The notes under the pieces are model-generated. The model did no database searches and was not told the origin of the DNA. It worked only from the letters and a program-made list of their open reading frames with translations. From contig NZ_SNWA01000002.1 in the NCBI RefSeq assembly GCF_004361815.1, positions 1,178,001-1,242,000 of the forward strand: 64,000 bases of DNA, given 5' to 3'. This document shows positions 55,218 through 63,838 of the stretch, one piece after another (positions within the stretch are counted from its first letter, which is position 1; each line of letters begins with the position of its first letter). Made by a program: the position numbers and the translations under genes. Source of the stretch: Paraburkholderia sp. BL10I2N1 (GTDB lineage: Bacteria > Pseudomonadota > Gammaproteobacteria > Burkholderiales > Burkholderiaceae).

Positions 55218-56465
55218 ATGACTGGTTCCTCGCTTCTCAAACCGAAGGTCTCGCCCAGTCTGCGCTGGGTTGCTTTATGGGGACCTGGACTGCTCGTCAT
55301 GCTCGCCGACTGCGATGCTGGGAATGTCGTCACGGCGGCGCAGGCCGGCGCGCAATGGGGCCTTCAACTGCTGCTGGTGCTGCTTGCACTCATCCCCCTG
55401 CTGTACATGGTCCAGGAGCTCACGGTCCGGCTCGGCATTTTCACCGGGCGAGGCCACGGCGAACTCATCCGCTCGAACTTCGGTCCGCTGTGGGCATGGG
55501 TATCGGCAATCGGACTGGTCGTTGCCGTACTCGGCTCACTCGTGACCGAATTCACAGGTGTCGCTGGTATAGGTGAGATGTATGGGGTTTCGCGCTCCGT
55601 TACATTGCCGCTTGCCGTCGTTGCCCTGATAGCCGTCGTGCTCACCGGCTCGCATAAGCGCGTAGACAAGGCTGCAATCGTCATTGGTGCCTTCGAATTG
55701 ACGTTTTTCATTGTTGCGTGGAAGGCGCGTCCGCACATCCACGACCTGTTCGGGCAGTTAACCAATCTCCCGCTTGGCAATCGCCAGTTTGGATACCTTG
55801 CAGCGGCGCTCATTGGGGCAACGTTCAATCCATGGATGGTCTTTTACCAGCAGGCGGCAGTGGCAGATAAAAGGCTGACTCCGCGACACTACACATCGGC
55901 TCGGGTCGAAACGGCCGTTGGGGCGGTCCTTACGCAGCTGCTGACGGCAGCGGTTCTTGTCGCTGCCGCAGCAACGCTATCGGGTAATGGTCAACACCGC
56001 GCTTTACAAGGCGTGGGCGAAATCAGTACTGCCCTTGCAACAGTAGTCGGTCCACGTGCGGGAGGCGTTCTCTTCAGTGCCGGCGTTCTTGGCGCCTCGA
56101 TGGTGGCCGCTATTGTCTGCTCGCTGTCGCTGGCGTGGGGGCTAGGTGAAGTGGCGGGATACAGGCGGTCACTTGAAGACCGGCCGGCGAGCGCACCGTG
56201 GTTCTATGGGGTTTATGTGATTTCGGTCGCCGTCAGTGCATATCTCGTCTGGCTGGCGCCGAACCTCGTATCGTTGAATGTCGGTGCGCAGGTGGTCAAC
56301 GCGCTGATGCTGCCACTTGTAGTTGGGTTGCTTATCGCGCTCAGCGTCACTGCGCTGCCTCGTCAGCATCGTCCTCGCGGAGTTTACTTTTGGCTTGTCT
56401 CCGGCATAGCAACGGCGGTATGTGTCGCCGGCCTTCTTGGCGCCGGCCTTGGTTTTTTCTCGTGA
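55218..56465 (+). CDS. NRAMP-type divalent metal transporter with altered metal site
   Basis: This 415-residue inner-membrane protein has about eleven membrane spans. The first span keeps the aspartate and asparagine of the DPGN motif as DAGN (LADCDAGNVVTAA). In the sixth span the usual MPH is replaced by NPW (GATFNPWMVFYQ), so the metal-binding methionine is an asparagine. In known NRAMPs that methionine favours soft metals such as Mn and Fe, so this protein may handle harder ions such as Mg, which is an inference. The ATG at 55218 begins MTGSSLLKPK. Confidence 0.88.
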   Translation: MTGSSLLKPKVSPSLRWVALWGPGLLVMLADCDAGNVVTAAQAGAQWGLQLLLVLLALIPLLYMVQELTVRLGIFTGRGHGELIRSNFGPLWAWVSAIGLVVAVLGSLVTEFTGVAGIGEMYGVSRSVTLPLAVVALIAVVLTGSHKRVDKAAIVIGAFELTFFIVAWKARPHIHDLFGQLTNLPLGNRQFGYLAAALIGATFNPWMVFYQQAAVADKRLTPRHYTSARVETAVGAVLTQLLTAAVLVAAAATLSGNGQHRALQGVGEISTALATVVGPRAGGVLFSAGVLGASMVAAIVCSLSLAWGLGEVAGYRRSLEDRPASAPWFYGVYVISVAVSAYLVWLAPNLVSLNVGAQVVNALMLPLVVGLLIALSVTALPRQHRPRGVYFWLVSGIATAVCVAGLLGAGLGFFS

Positions 56466-56759
56466 AAAGTTCCCGACCGTGTCACTAGACGCATCCGCTT
56501 CGGCGACAAAGCGCGCGCTTACGTACACGCGGACTATTCAACAACGACTGTAACTCCCAGGCGATATCCGACGATGGTTGACTTTCCTGATTGGGTGGCG
56601 GTCACCGCCCTCAACGGCAGGGTATGGCTGCACAGCCCAGGTTGTTGTATGCCTTGAATGCGAAGCGTACGATAATACGGTATATATTGTTTTGAAGGAT
56701 GCCGAAAGCGTCGGGCTCGACGGTCGGAACACCCGGAGCCAGGTGCCAGGCGAAACCAG
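56466..56759. other. Intergenic region before phoU
   Basis: About 295 bases without a gene. It contains a short inverted repeat GGCGGT-C-ACCGCC at about 56596 and an AT-rich stretch around 56670-56700. No Pho box could be assigned. Confidence 0.4.
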
Positions 56760-57653
56760 TTGAAGCTCGAGGTCGGAGTGGCAACCAAACAAATTTTTGG
56801 GACCCGACACCGCCGGCCACCAACGATTAGTTCACAGGTCGCGTCGGCTGAGGAGCGAACATGTCAGACAAGCATCTTTTCCAATAAGTTTGATGCGGAC
56901 CTCAACCTCCTGTCATCGAGGCTGCTCGAAATGGGCGGACTCGTGGAGTCACAGATTGCGCACGCGTTGGAGGTCCTGAACGAATTAGATTTGGCACTCG
57001 TTGACCAGGTCCTCGAAGGTGAGCATCGGCTCAATGCGATGGAAACCGAAATCGACGAAGAGGTGAGCAACATCATTGCTCGCCGACAGCCCGCCGCGCG
57101 TGACTTGCGACTCCTGATGGCCACTTCAAAATGCATTACCAACCTCGAACGCGCGGGCGACGAGGCGCGGAAAATAGTGAAACGAATGCGGCGCATCCAC
57201 GAGAACGGCGCGGCACTAACCATCAACACCGCTGAAATCACGGTCTCCGGCGAAATGGCCTTACACATTCTGCACAGAGCGCTGGATGCATTTGGGCGGA
57301 TGGATACCGTTGCGGCTGCACAGATTGTCCGGGATGACGAAGCCATCGATAATGAGTTTCGAGCATTCGTGCGCAAGCTCGCAATGTACATGACGGAAGA
57401 CCCTCGAACAATTTCGATTGGCCTGGACTATCTGTTCATAGCGAAGGCTATCGAGCGTATCGGCGACCACGCGAAGAACATCGCGGAATTTGTGGTCTAC
57501 GTTGACAAGGGTGCCGATGTTCGCCACGTATCCCGAGAACAGCTTGAGCGCGACGCCTTGGGTATTTCAGCTTCGTCACCGGCGTCACGCTTAACGCAGA
57601 CGGCGCTCTTCGTTTCCACAGCCACGGATAACGAGTACCAGAGTCAGGGATAG
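56760..57653 (+). CDS. phoU: PhoU-like protein with a frameshifted start
   Basis: The protein has the two PhoU helical repeats with RQPAARDLRLLMATSKCITN and the second copy DPRTISIGLDYLFIAKAIER, and is about the usual length. The natural start at 56861 (ATG, MSDKHL, with GAGGAG five bases upstream) is in another frame from the body: it runs MSDKHLFQ and stops, because the T-run at 56877-56880 has one base too many. The body frame is open from 56760, where ATG would give an unconserved extension (MKLEVGVATK). It may be dead, use another start, or rely on slippage. PhoU proteins regulate phosphate uptake. Confidence 0.8.
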   Translation: MKLEVGVATKQIFGTRHRRPPTISSQVASAEERTCQTSIFSNKFDADLNLLSSRLLEMGGLVESQIAHALEVLNELDLALVDQVLEGEHRLNAMETEIDEEVSNIIARRQPAARDLRLLMATSKCITNLERAGDEARKIVKRMRRIHENGAALTINTAEITVSGEMALHILHRALDAFGRMDTVAAAQIVRDDEAIDNEFRAFVRKLAMYMTEDPRTISIGLDYLFIAKAIERIGDHAKNIAEFVVYVDKGADVRHVSREQLERDALGISASSPASRLTQTALFVSTATDNEYQSQG

Positions 57654-58294
57654 GCCGGCGCATGGCCGTCGCGCGCCGCTGTCTCATCATTTAGCCTGGG
57701 ACGTCTAAATTGGCACTCAGCAGACTCGCGGTCACCACAGCCCTCCATCAGAGCCGCCGGTTGCGGGCTAAGCCTGCGCTAAGAATTCACGCGTATCCTG
57801 AGCTCATCGAACGTACCGATGCCATTTCCGCTCGCGCCAGTCGCAGGTTGGCTTGTCTCCGCTGCCGTCCTTGTGTCCAAACCGCGCCTGGTTCGTAATT
57901 GTCTGTAAGTAGCGTTCGTTTCTCACGTCCAGCGGATGGTCACCGCCGCATGGTCAACAAGGCATTACGGTGCCGCCATTGACCTCAGGCGATAGCCATC
58001 CCTTATGGGACCCGACAGCACGTACGGGTCCTTTTTTTCTGTATGCCATGGATGTTGCCCATGCTTTCGCGCCCGCGCGGAGTGGAAACCAACGTTCCGG
58101 CGCCGTATCCTGACCTTAAAAAAGAATGCAGTCTGACGCGAGGCTGTTCTTGACTCTTCTACGGTCTGCTCTTGAGGAGGCTTCCCCTTGAACCCTCCGT
58201 AGAGCACTACAACTGCTTACAAATCTCGCAGTGGCCCGGTGCACCGCTCTGTCGGCTGCGGCGTTCTTGCTGACACACATCAACGGAGCGCGAC
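57654..58294. other. Long intergenic region with a terminator
   Basis: About 640 bases. No frame resembles a protein. An intrinsic terminator lies at 58008-58038 (listed separately); it is 355 bp downstream of phoU, so an untranslated RNA between the two is possible. The rest shows no feature. Confidence 0.4.
58008..58038 (+). terminator. Intrinsic terminator
   Basis: GGACCCG and CGGGTCC form a 7-bp stem with a ten-base loop (acagcacgta) followed directly by seven T residues. This is the clearest intrinsic terminator in the window. It acts on rightward transcripts such as phoU or an RNA starting in the 355-bp gap. Confidence 0.8.
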
Positions 58295-58990
58295 ATGAGC
58301 ACCAACCTGACTTCCAGTTCACCGCAGCGTGGTCGCATTCACCCTTTGGTTGCAGGTGCAGCCGTGGCCGTCATCCTGGCCAGCGCTACGGGTATCGCGG
58401 CGATGACGGGCATTCTTCCGACGTCCCGAGCTGTGACGGCGCCTCCGACGCAAGCTATACCGGTCGCGGCACAAATCGCCAGCGCACCGGTCGCTTCGCC
58501 GCAACCGAACGTGGAGCAACGCGTGACCCGGGAGGAATCACCCGCCCAGCCGCGCGTCCATCATCACCATAGTGTGCCAGTTGAGCAGGCCCAGAGGTTT
58601 GCGAACAACGACGCATATCAATCCTCGGCAAAACCCGCCCCGAGGCCAGTCGCCGTTGACCCGAACGCCGGCGAAGTAGTCTCCGTCAATACGGTCCAGG
58701 AACCCGAGCCAACAACGGGTCTCGGGGCCGTAGGCGGGGCAGTCGCTGGCGGGCTGTTGGGAAATCAGGTCGGCGGAGGACGCGGTCGCGTTTTGGCAAC
58801 GATTGCCGGCGCCGTCGGCGGTGGCCTTGCGGGCAATGGCATTGAGCATGCTGTGCGCAAGGCGACGAGCTACCAGGTGCAGGTCAGAATGCAGGACGGC
58901 AGCTACCGGAATTTCAACTACACGACGCAGCCGCCGGTCCAGGTCGGTCAGCGCGTTCATGTCTCGGGCGACTCCCTGAGCGCGTCGTAA
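58295..58990 (+). CDS. Glycine-zipper 2TM domain envelope protein
   Basis: This 231-residue protein has an N-terminal membrane anchor (HPLVAGAAVAVILASATGIA, residues 16-35), a proline/alanine-rich linker with HHHH at about 89-92 and the glycine-zipper region GAVGGAVAGGLLGNQVGGGR through AGNGIEHAVRK (about 145-187). The C-terminal SYQVQVRMQDGSYRNFNY domain matches the 17-kDa antigen/SlyB-like family. It is probably an envelope protein linked to membrane integrity. Confidence 0.88.
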   Translation: MSTNLTSSSPQRGRIHPLVAGAAVAVILASATGIAAMTGILPTSRAVTAPPTQAIPVAAQIASAPVASPQPNVEQRVTREESPAQPRVHHHHSVPVEQAQRFANNDAYQSSAKPAPRPVAVDPNAGEVVSVNTVQEPEPTTGLGAVGGAVAGGLLGNQVGGGRGRVLATIAGAVGGGLAGNGIEHAVRKATSYQVQVRMQDGSYRNFNYTTQPPVQVGQRVHVSGDSLSAS

Positions 58991-59139
58991 TCAGCCTCAA
59001 AAACCGGCGGGACCATTACGGTTACTGCCGGTTACAGAATTGACAATCCGGCCGTACCTGCTCCGGCGTTGCACCCTTATAATCGGCGCCGTTCGTCGTG
59101 TCTGGCACCCGTCAGAACTGAGCAGGACAGGAGAACTCC

Positions 59140-59424
59140 ATGAAGCGCGCTATCCTTTCTCTTGCCGTGGGCATCTCCGCTGTGTGTGCATCCAGCGTGG
59201 CTTTCGCTCACGTAGACGTCGGAGTTTTTCTGGGTGTGCCCGGTCCTGTCTATGTCGCACCGCCTCCGGTCGTGTACGAGGCGCCGCCGCAGGTGGTCTA
59301 CGCGCCGGCCCGAGTCTATGGCTACGGATACCGCTATGAAGGCGATTACGGCGACGAGCGCCGATGGCATGACCACGGTCGGCATCGCGGATGGGAACAC
59401 CATCATCACGAGGACGACGACTGA
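59140..59424 (+). CDS. Small secreted proline/tyrosine/histidine-rich protein
   Basis: This 94-residue protein starts with a signal peptide (MKRAILSLAVGISAVCASSV, cleavage after AFA at about 23). The mature part has PVYVAPPPVVYEAPPQVVY repeats and ends in an acidic histidine-rich tail (HHHHEDDD) that could bind metal. CAGGAG precedes the ATG at 59140. TATAAT at 59078-59083 is a possible -10. Similar PXPV-rich proteins are common in Burkholderiaceae, with unknown function. Confidence 0.8.
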   Translation: MKRAILSLAVGISAVCASSVAFAHVDVGVFLGVPGPVYVAPPPVVYEAPPQVVYAPARVYGYGYRYEGDYGDERRWHDHGRHRGWEHHHHEDDD

Positions 59425-59635
59425 ATCGTTAGTCGCAGTCCTCGACTGTGTCTAAGCGCTAGCGGACGGGATACGAACCCTTACCTAAACCGAAACGGCG
59501 ATTTTGCGTGCTTGAGGCACGTCTGCACTGGTTGCCCGTCTGGTATAGCAAAGCGCGAAATTCGATATATTTGCGCAATTGTGCGCATTAAATCCCGCCG
59601 CCAAACGGCCTAGCTCTTGGGCCGACTGCCTCTGC

Positions 59636-59827
59636 TTATTTCGTCGGGGCAGGAGGACCCATCCAGTACTGCTGCCACATCATGTTGTCCATCATTTCCT
59701 GCTGCATCCTCAGGTACTGGTCTGTCATGTACTGTCGTTGACGTAATTGCTCGGGCGTCAGGCAAGAGTAGTAGCCGCCCATATGCCTCCACCCCGGCCC
59801 CGTTCCGCCCATCATGCCCGGACCCAT
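59636..59827 (-). CDS. Small methionine-rich protein, possibly frameshifted at its signal peptide
   Basis: The 63-residue frame reads MGPGMMGGTGPGWRHMGG, then CLTPEQLRQRQYMTDQYLRMQQ and a Met/Gln-rich tail. Directly upstream on the same strand, another frame reads GSVVAGQIFAIAATDFA, which looks like the end of a signal peptide. One base would join the two frames. It may be a secreted methionine-rich (metal-related) protein broken by a frameshift, or a short cytoplasmic form. Confidence 0.5.
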   Translation of the reverse strand: MGPGMMGGTGPGWRHMGGYYSCLTPEQLRQRQYMTDQYLRMQQEMMDNMMWQQYWMGPPAPTK

Positions 59828-60475
59828 CAGCGAAATCCGTCGCGGCGATGGCGAATATTTGCCCAGCGACTACGCTTCCCCGCGTCAGGTTGGCGAAAGC
59901 ACTATAGTGAAATACATTAAACGTTTGATTTGTCTCGCGGTTCGGTATAAAAGATAGAAATATCGAGGAATACCGAAAATCAACGGACGCCCTCGCAGAC
60001 TGAGAGCACCGCGCAAGGACACAGACTCCATTACTCGTCTCAAAATTGGAGGCCGGGCGAGTCGTCAGCCTCTCCCAAGACTCTCGGTATAGCTCCCAAT
60101 CATGTTGCAACGCCGTGCGGTCACCATCCGTTCAGCCATTTATCTCTGCCGCTGGTCGTCCTAGCAGTTCGGTGCTCGGCATGCGATGGAACGACCTACA
60201 AGCCAGCGTACGCCTATGCCACGAGCGCACATAATATTGCTACGAGTTTACGACATGGCTGAAGCTAAGTTTCAATCCCAGGGCTGAACACAGTTTCGAA
60301 TAATCCTCCGTCATTTTCCAGGGACCGAAATGGTCACCGCCCGCCGACGTAACAGCGTGTGGTGGACTGCATCGGTCGCTCGCAGCTGATTACAGTGTTC
60401 AATCTACGGAAACTGCGCATCGCTGCAATCGGCGAACGGTTTCCACAAATGGATAGCTTAAAGAAGGAATAGTTC
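59828..60475. other. Relatively AT-rich intergenic region upstream of the H-NS gene
   Basis: About 650 bases with no recognisable gene. It includes the possible signal-peptide frame described for the Met-rich protein. The part 59890-59980 is notably AT-rich for this window and could be a promoter or H-NS-binding region, which is an inference. Confidence 0.4.
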
Positions 60476-60805
60476 ATGGACGAAAGAAAGCGAGACAGCA
60501 TAGTTGCTTATCTCCGCCGCCGCATGCAGGAGTTTGGCATCAAGCCGGACGACCTGGCGTCAGCCCTGGCGGCTGAGCAATCAAAGCAAACAGAAGCGCG
60601 CTACCGTAGTGCGAGGGGAGACACGTGGAACGGCGAGGAAGAGATGCCGCAATGGTTGAAGAAAGCCATTAGCGCCGGACAATCCATCGAACACTTCGAA
60701 GTATCTTCAACGGAGGAGCCGCAGCGGAAGAATCGAGAAAGGGTCGACTGGCGCGATGACCCGTTTGCAGGCAGTCCGCTGGCACGGGTACGGCAACAAC
60801 AGTGA
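60476..60805 (+). CDS. H-NS histone family protein
   Basis: This 109-residue nucleoid-associated protein has a short N-terminal helix (IVAYLRRRMQEFGIKPDDLA), then the H-NS DNA-binding domain: YRSARGDTWNGEEEMPQWL and KKAISAGQSIEHFEV, equivalent to the TWxGxGRxPxWL block. About 30 extra polar residues follow the domain. The oligomerisation domain is much shorter than in classical H-NS, which is common in Burkholderia paralogues. It probably silences AT-rich or foreign DNA. Confidence 0.85.
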   Translation: MDERKRDSIVAYLRRRMQEFGIKPDDLASALAAEQSKQTEARYRSARGDTWNGEEEMPQWLKKAISAGQSIEHFEVSSTEEPQRKNRERVDWRDDPFAGSPLARVRQQQ

Positions 60806-61150
60806 ACTGCGGCTTTCGCTGCTCGCTACCTTCTTTCAACACGTCGAGGCCTTAGGCATCGGTAACGGCCCGACTGTCCGCGACACCCACGCATGTCACG
60901 CTCCCACCGCCGACCTGTACGTAGCTGCCCTCAGCGTCGGCCATCTGACCGACTCGCACCCCGGAATCGGCAGTACGGAAAGCATAGGCACGATGGTCCG
61001 GTGCCGATATAAAGGGAAAAAATCGGTAAGCGAGTGGAAGGCCGTCGCGGCAACAGACGGAGCCCTTCGGACATCTGCGACGGGTTCGCACAACGCAGAG
61101 CAAATCGTGAAGGAGGTAATCCAGAGTTCTTGCAAGGACCAAGCTCCGCT
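60806..61150. other. Gene-free stretch
   Basis: About 345 bases after the H-NS gene. Open frames exist on both strands but none has a ribosome-binding site or recognisable sequence. Confidence 0.35.
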
Positions 61151-61489
61151 CTAGGTCGCCGAGAACACGACGGCCGCGCTGTCGCCGACCTGCGTGAAGC
61201 TGCGAACAAACCGGTACGCCTGCCCGTCGATTTCCATCTGGTTCGCACCGGAATGAGTCAATTCGAGCATCTCATTGGCGAGTCTGGCCGAAATCGCCCC
61301 TTGCTTCTTGAGGTCTTCGGGCAGACCTGCCGGGTCGCCAACATATACAGTGCAAACATCGCTTCCGTGACGCATCATTACGACGCTCGTTGCTCCGTCA
61401 AGGGAGAGTTCGAGATATTCGGCTAGTGTCTGCATCGATTCAGGTGCATACCCGCGTTCGCCAGGCGGCCGTTCGGGTGTGTTCACCAT
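61151..61489 (-). CDS. Conserved-looking hypothetical protein, 112 residues
   Basis: The protein is not recognised but has the look of a real globular domain: QTLAEYLELSLDGATSVVMM, a CTVYVGDPAGLPEDLKKQG segment and a final FTQVGDSAAVVFS strand. No signal peptide or membrane span. It faces the YedK-like gene across about 200 bp. Confidence 0.6.
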   Translation of the reverse strand: MVNTPERPPGERGYAPESMQTLAEYLELSLDGATSVVMMRHGSDVCTVYVGDPAGLPEDLKKQGAISARLANEMLELTHSGANQMEIDGQAYRFVRSFTQVGDSAAVVFSAT

Positions 61490-61696
61490 TGTGTATCTCC
61501 CCGTCGCATCGGCGACTTGTTAAAAGAGCGCATGCTCGACACTACCGGTTCCACTATAAGCGACTTCGTAGCGAAAGCGAAATGTCTCGAAGCAACGAGC
61601 TTCTGTATGATTTTCGACCTCCGTTCCCGTTCTCTCCAGAAGAAAACGGACGCCGCTGCGATGGAATATGATGTCCGGAAAGCGGAGGTCGCGCCC

Positions 61697-62383
61697 ATGT
61701 GTACAAGTTACGAGCCAAATCCACACGAGCGGTTTGCGGCGCACAGGCTGTTCCAGGCGCCTGATTTTGACTACAAGCGCGAGATTTACAAAGACTACAC
61801 GGCGCCGATTTTTCGGCGCGGCGAGGGCGGTTGGTGTACGAACCCGGCGACGTTTGGAATGGTGCCTCGCAAGCGCATTCCCGCCGGCGTTCGTCCATAT
61901 GACACGATGAACGCCCGCGCCGAGACGATTGGCGAAAGGCGCAGCTTCTCCAGCGCATGGACCCGCCTCCAACTCTGTCTGATACCTTGCCGAGCATTCT
62001 TTGAGCCCAACTACGAATCGGGAAAGCCTGTCCGTTGGCGTATCAATCTGGCGAGCGAACAACCGACGGCCATTGCCGGGCTGTGGCGAGCGTGGGAAGA
62101 GCCGGATGGTAAGGCGTCTTTATCATTCACCATGCTCACTGTGAATGCCGACACACATCCGTTGATGAGGCGATTCCACAAACCTGGTGACGAAAAACGC
62201 TCTGTCGTCGTCATTCGACCTGAAGACTACGAGGACTGGCTTTCATGCCGCAGCATGGACGAAGCGCGGTCGTTTCTGCAACTCTACCGGGCGGAGGAAA
62301 TGCACGCAGAGGCGTTCCCGTTGCCCCCAAGAGCGCCTCGCGCAAAGCCTGCTGGCGATGACCAGCCAACGCTGCTCGATTAG
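61697..62383 (+). CDS. SOS response-associated peptidase (YedK/HMCES family)
   Basis: This 228-residue protein protects abasic sites in single-stranded DNA by forming a covalent crosslink. The essential cysteine is residue 2 (MCTSYEP), exposed after removal of the methionine. Other family residues are in MNARAETI (asparagine), CRAFFEPNY (glutamate) and ADTHPLMRRFHKP (histidine). The ATG at 61697 is required for the cysteine to be at position 2, although the frame is open upstream to 61517. It is probably induced by DNA damage. Confidence 0.92.
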   Translation: MCTSYEPNPHERFAAHRLFQAPDFDYKREIYKDYTAPIFRRGEGGWCTNPATFGMVPRKRIPAGVRPYDTMNARAETIGERRSFSSAWTRLQLCLIPCRAFFEPNYESGKPVRWRINLASEQPTAIAGLWRAWEEPDGKASLSFTMLTVNADTHPLMRRFHKPGDEKRSVVVIRPEDYEDWLSCRSMDEARSFLQLYRAEEMHAEAFPLPPRAPRAKPAGDDQPTLLD

Positions 62384-62433
62384 TCGGGCCGGATGTTACG
62401 CCTCAACGCTCGACCTTCCACGCGGAACATGTG

Positions 62434-62910
62434 ATGCAATACGCCACCTATTCGCGTCGGGGCCGTGCGCTGCTGATTGATAGCATTTGGTGGACGGTGC
62501 TCGTGCTATTCGTCCCTGTCGGACCGTCGGCGGAGGAATTGCTTAGTGCGCCAGCACTGGCCGGACCATCCATCCTGTTCTGGCTGACAGTCGCGCAATG
62601 TATTCCGGTAGTCGTGACCGGCATCATGTGGGCCACGTGGGGCACTTCCCCAGGCAAACGAGCGTTGGGTCTGCGCATTGTCGATGCTGATACAGGACAG
62701 CCAATGACGGCGAGACAAGCCGCCATGCGAACGTTGGGTTACCTGGTCTGCTTCGCGACCGGCGGCGCCGGATTTCTCTGGGTGCTGTTCAACCCACGCA
62801 GGCAGGGGTTGCATGACCGCATGGCGAACACCGTGGTCATTGATGAAAAATTGCCCAAGACCCGCGGCCGACCACAAGGGCAACGTGACGGGCACGATGA
62901 ATTGCCCTGA
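62434..62910 (+). CDS. RDD family membrane protein
   Basis: This 158-residue protein has three or four membrane spans and the RDD family blocks SRRGRALLIDSIWWTVLVLF and WGTSPGKRALGLRIVDADTG, ending with a DRMANTVVID segment. Its function is unknown; some members act in ion transport. A GTG one codon upstream (62431) could also start it. It follows the YedK-like gene by 50 bp on the same strand. Confidence 0.88.
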   Translation: MQYATYSRRGRALLIDSIWWTVLVLFVPVGPSAEELLSAPALAGPSILFWLTVAQCIPVVVTGIMWATWGTSPGKRALGLRIVDADTGQPMTARQAAMRTLGYLVCFATGGAGFLWVLFNPRRQGLHDRMANTVVIDEKLPKTRGRPQGQRDGHDELP

Positions 62911-63838
62911 CGTTCCTCGCGCACCTTGCCAAATGGACGTTACGGTGGCCGCTTCGGCTTAACCGATGTGAGCGATAATCTCTAACCGAAGGGGCGTATG
63001 CATTATGATGGGACTGGTACCGGGCCCTCATGGACTGCCCGACAGCCGGGCTAACGAAGAGCCAATGCAGCCATGGAAAGCACTGTCACTACAGAAGCTA
63101 CCGTTTCGTCGGACGGGAGACTGGTCGGGTTCGTCACCGCTGCACGTGGGCGTGCGGTGCGATGATTTCCAAGCTGTATTGGAAATGCCCCCTGTAGAAC
63201 CGTCAAGTTGTCCACACAATCTGTTGGCAAAGCTGTGGATATCCTGAGTACGCGTGCCCCAATTTGTTGACGCGTCAGTGATTGCTGTCGCGAACCGTCG
63301 ACACGGCAAATTGCGGCCAGCAGCCATCGCAATCGTCGCCTCGCGATTGGCACGACGTGACGACTGACAAGCGCAGGCGGCTCTACCGGCCGGCCGCATC
63401 CCGTGACACGGTCAGGCTGGAGGGGGCAGTTGGCAGTGCGCGGCTCCATCGGACGTGCCGCTCTGTCGTCAAGACCGAAGATGGCACGTATATGTTTGCT
63501 TCAACGTCATGCGCCCCGGCCTGGGAAATGAAACTCTCCAAGTAGTAGGATTCCCCGCAGCCGAACTGCTGGACGCAGAGCGCCCTTCGCGCGCTGTCCC
63601 GTTGCGCCGTGTTCGGTGCGAAACTGCGGCGCTGTCGCGACAACCATACGGCCGCTTGACGCCTCGAAATATTCCGTTTCAGAACTCACAAACCGAAGGT
63701 CAACATCGTGGTCGTCCGCTGCGTTGAGGAGGTGAGTGGCGAGAATCGTCAGCGGCAACCCGGAATAAGGCCGGCGCTGGTGTCCAGGACCTGTGCCTCA
63801 TCCAACTTCGGTCGCCCTCAGACTTGCTGGAGCGGACC
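62911..63838. other. Gene-free region before the right edge
   Basis: About 930 bases with several short open frames on both strands but none with a convincing start or recognised domain. Degraded small genes may be present. Confidence 0.35.

Noticed and set aside
60756..61154. Plus-strand frame of 132 codons after the H-NS gene.
   Set aside because: It begins inside the H-NS gene, has no ribosome-binding site and no recognised domain.
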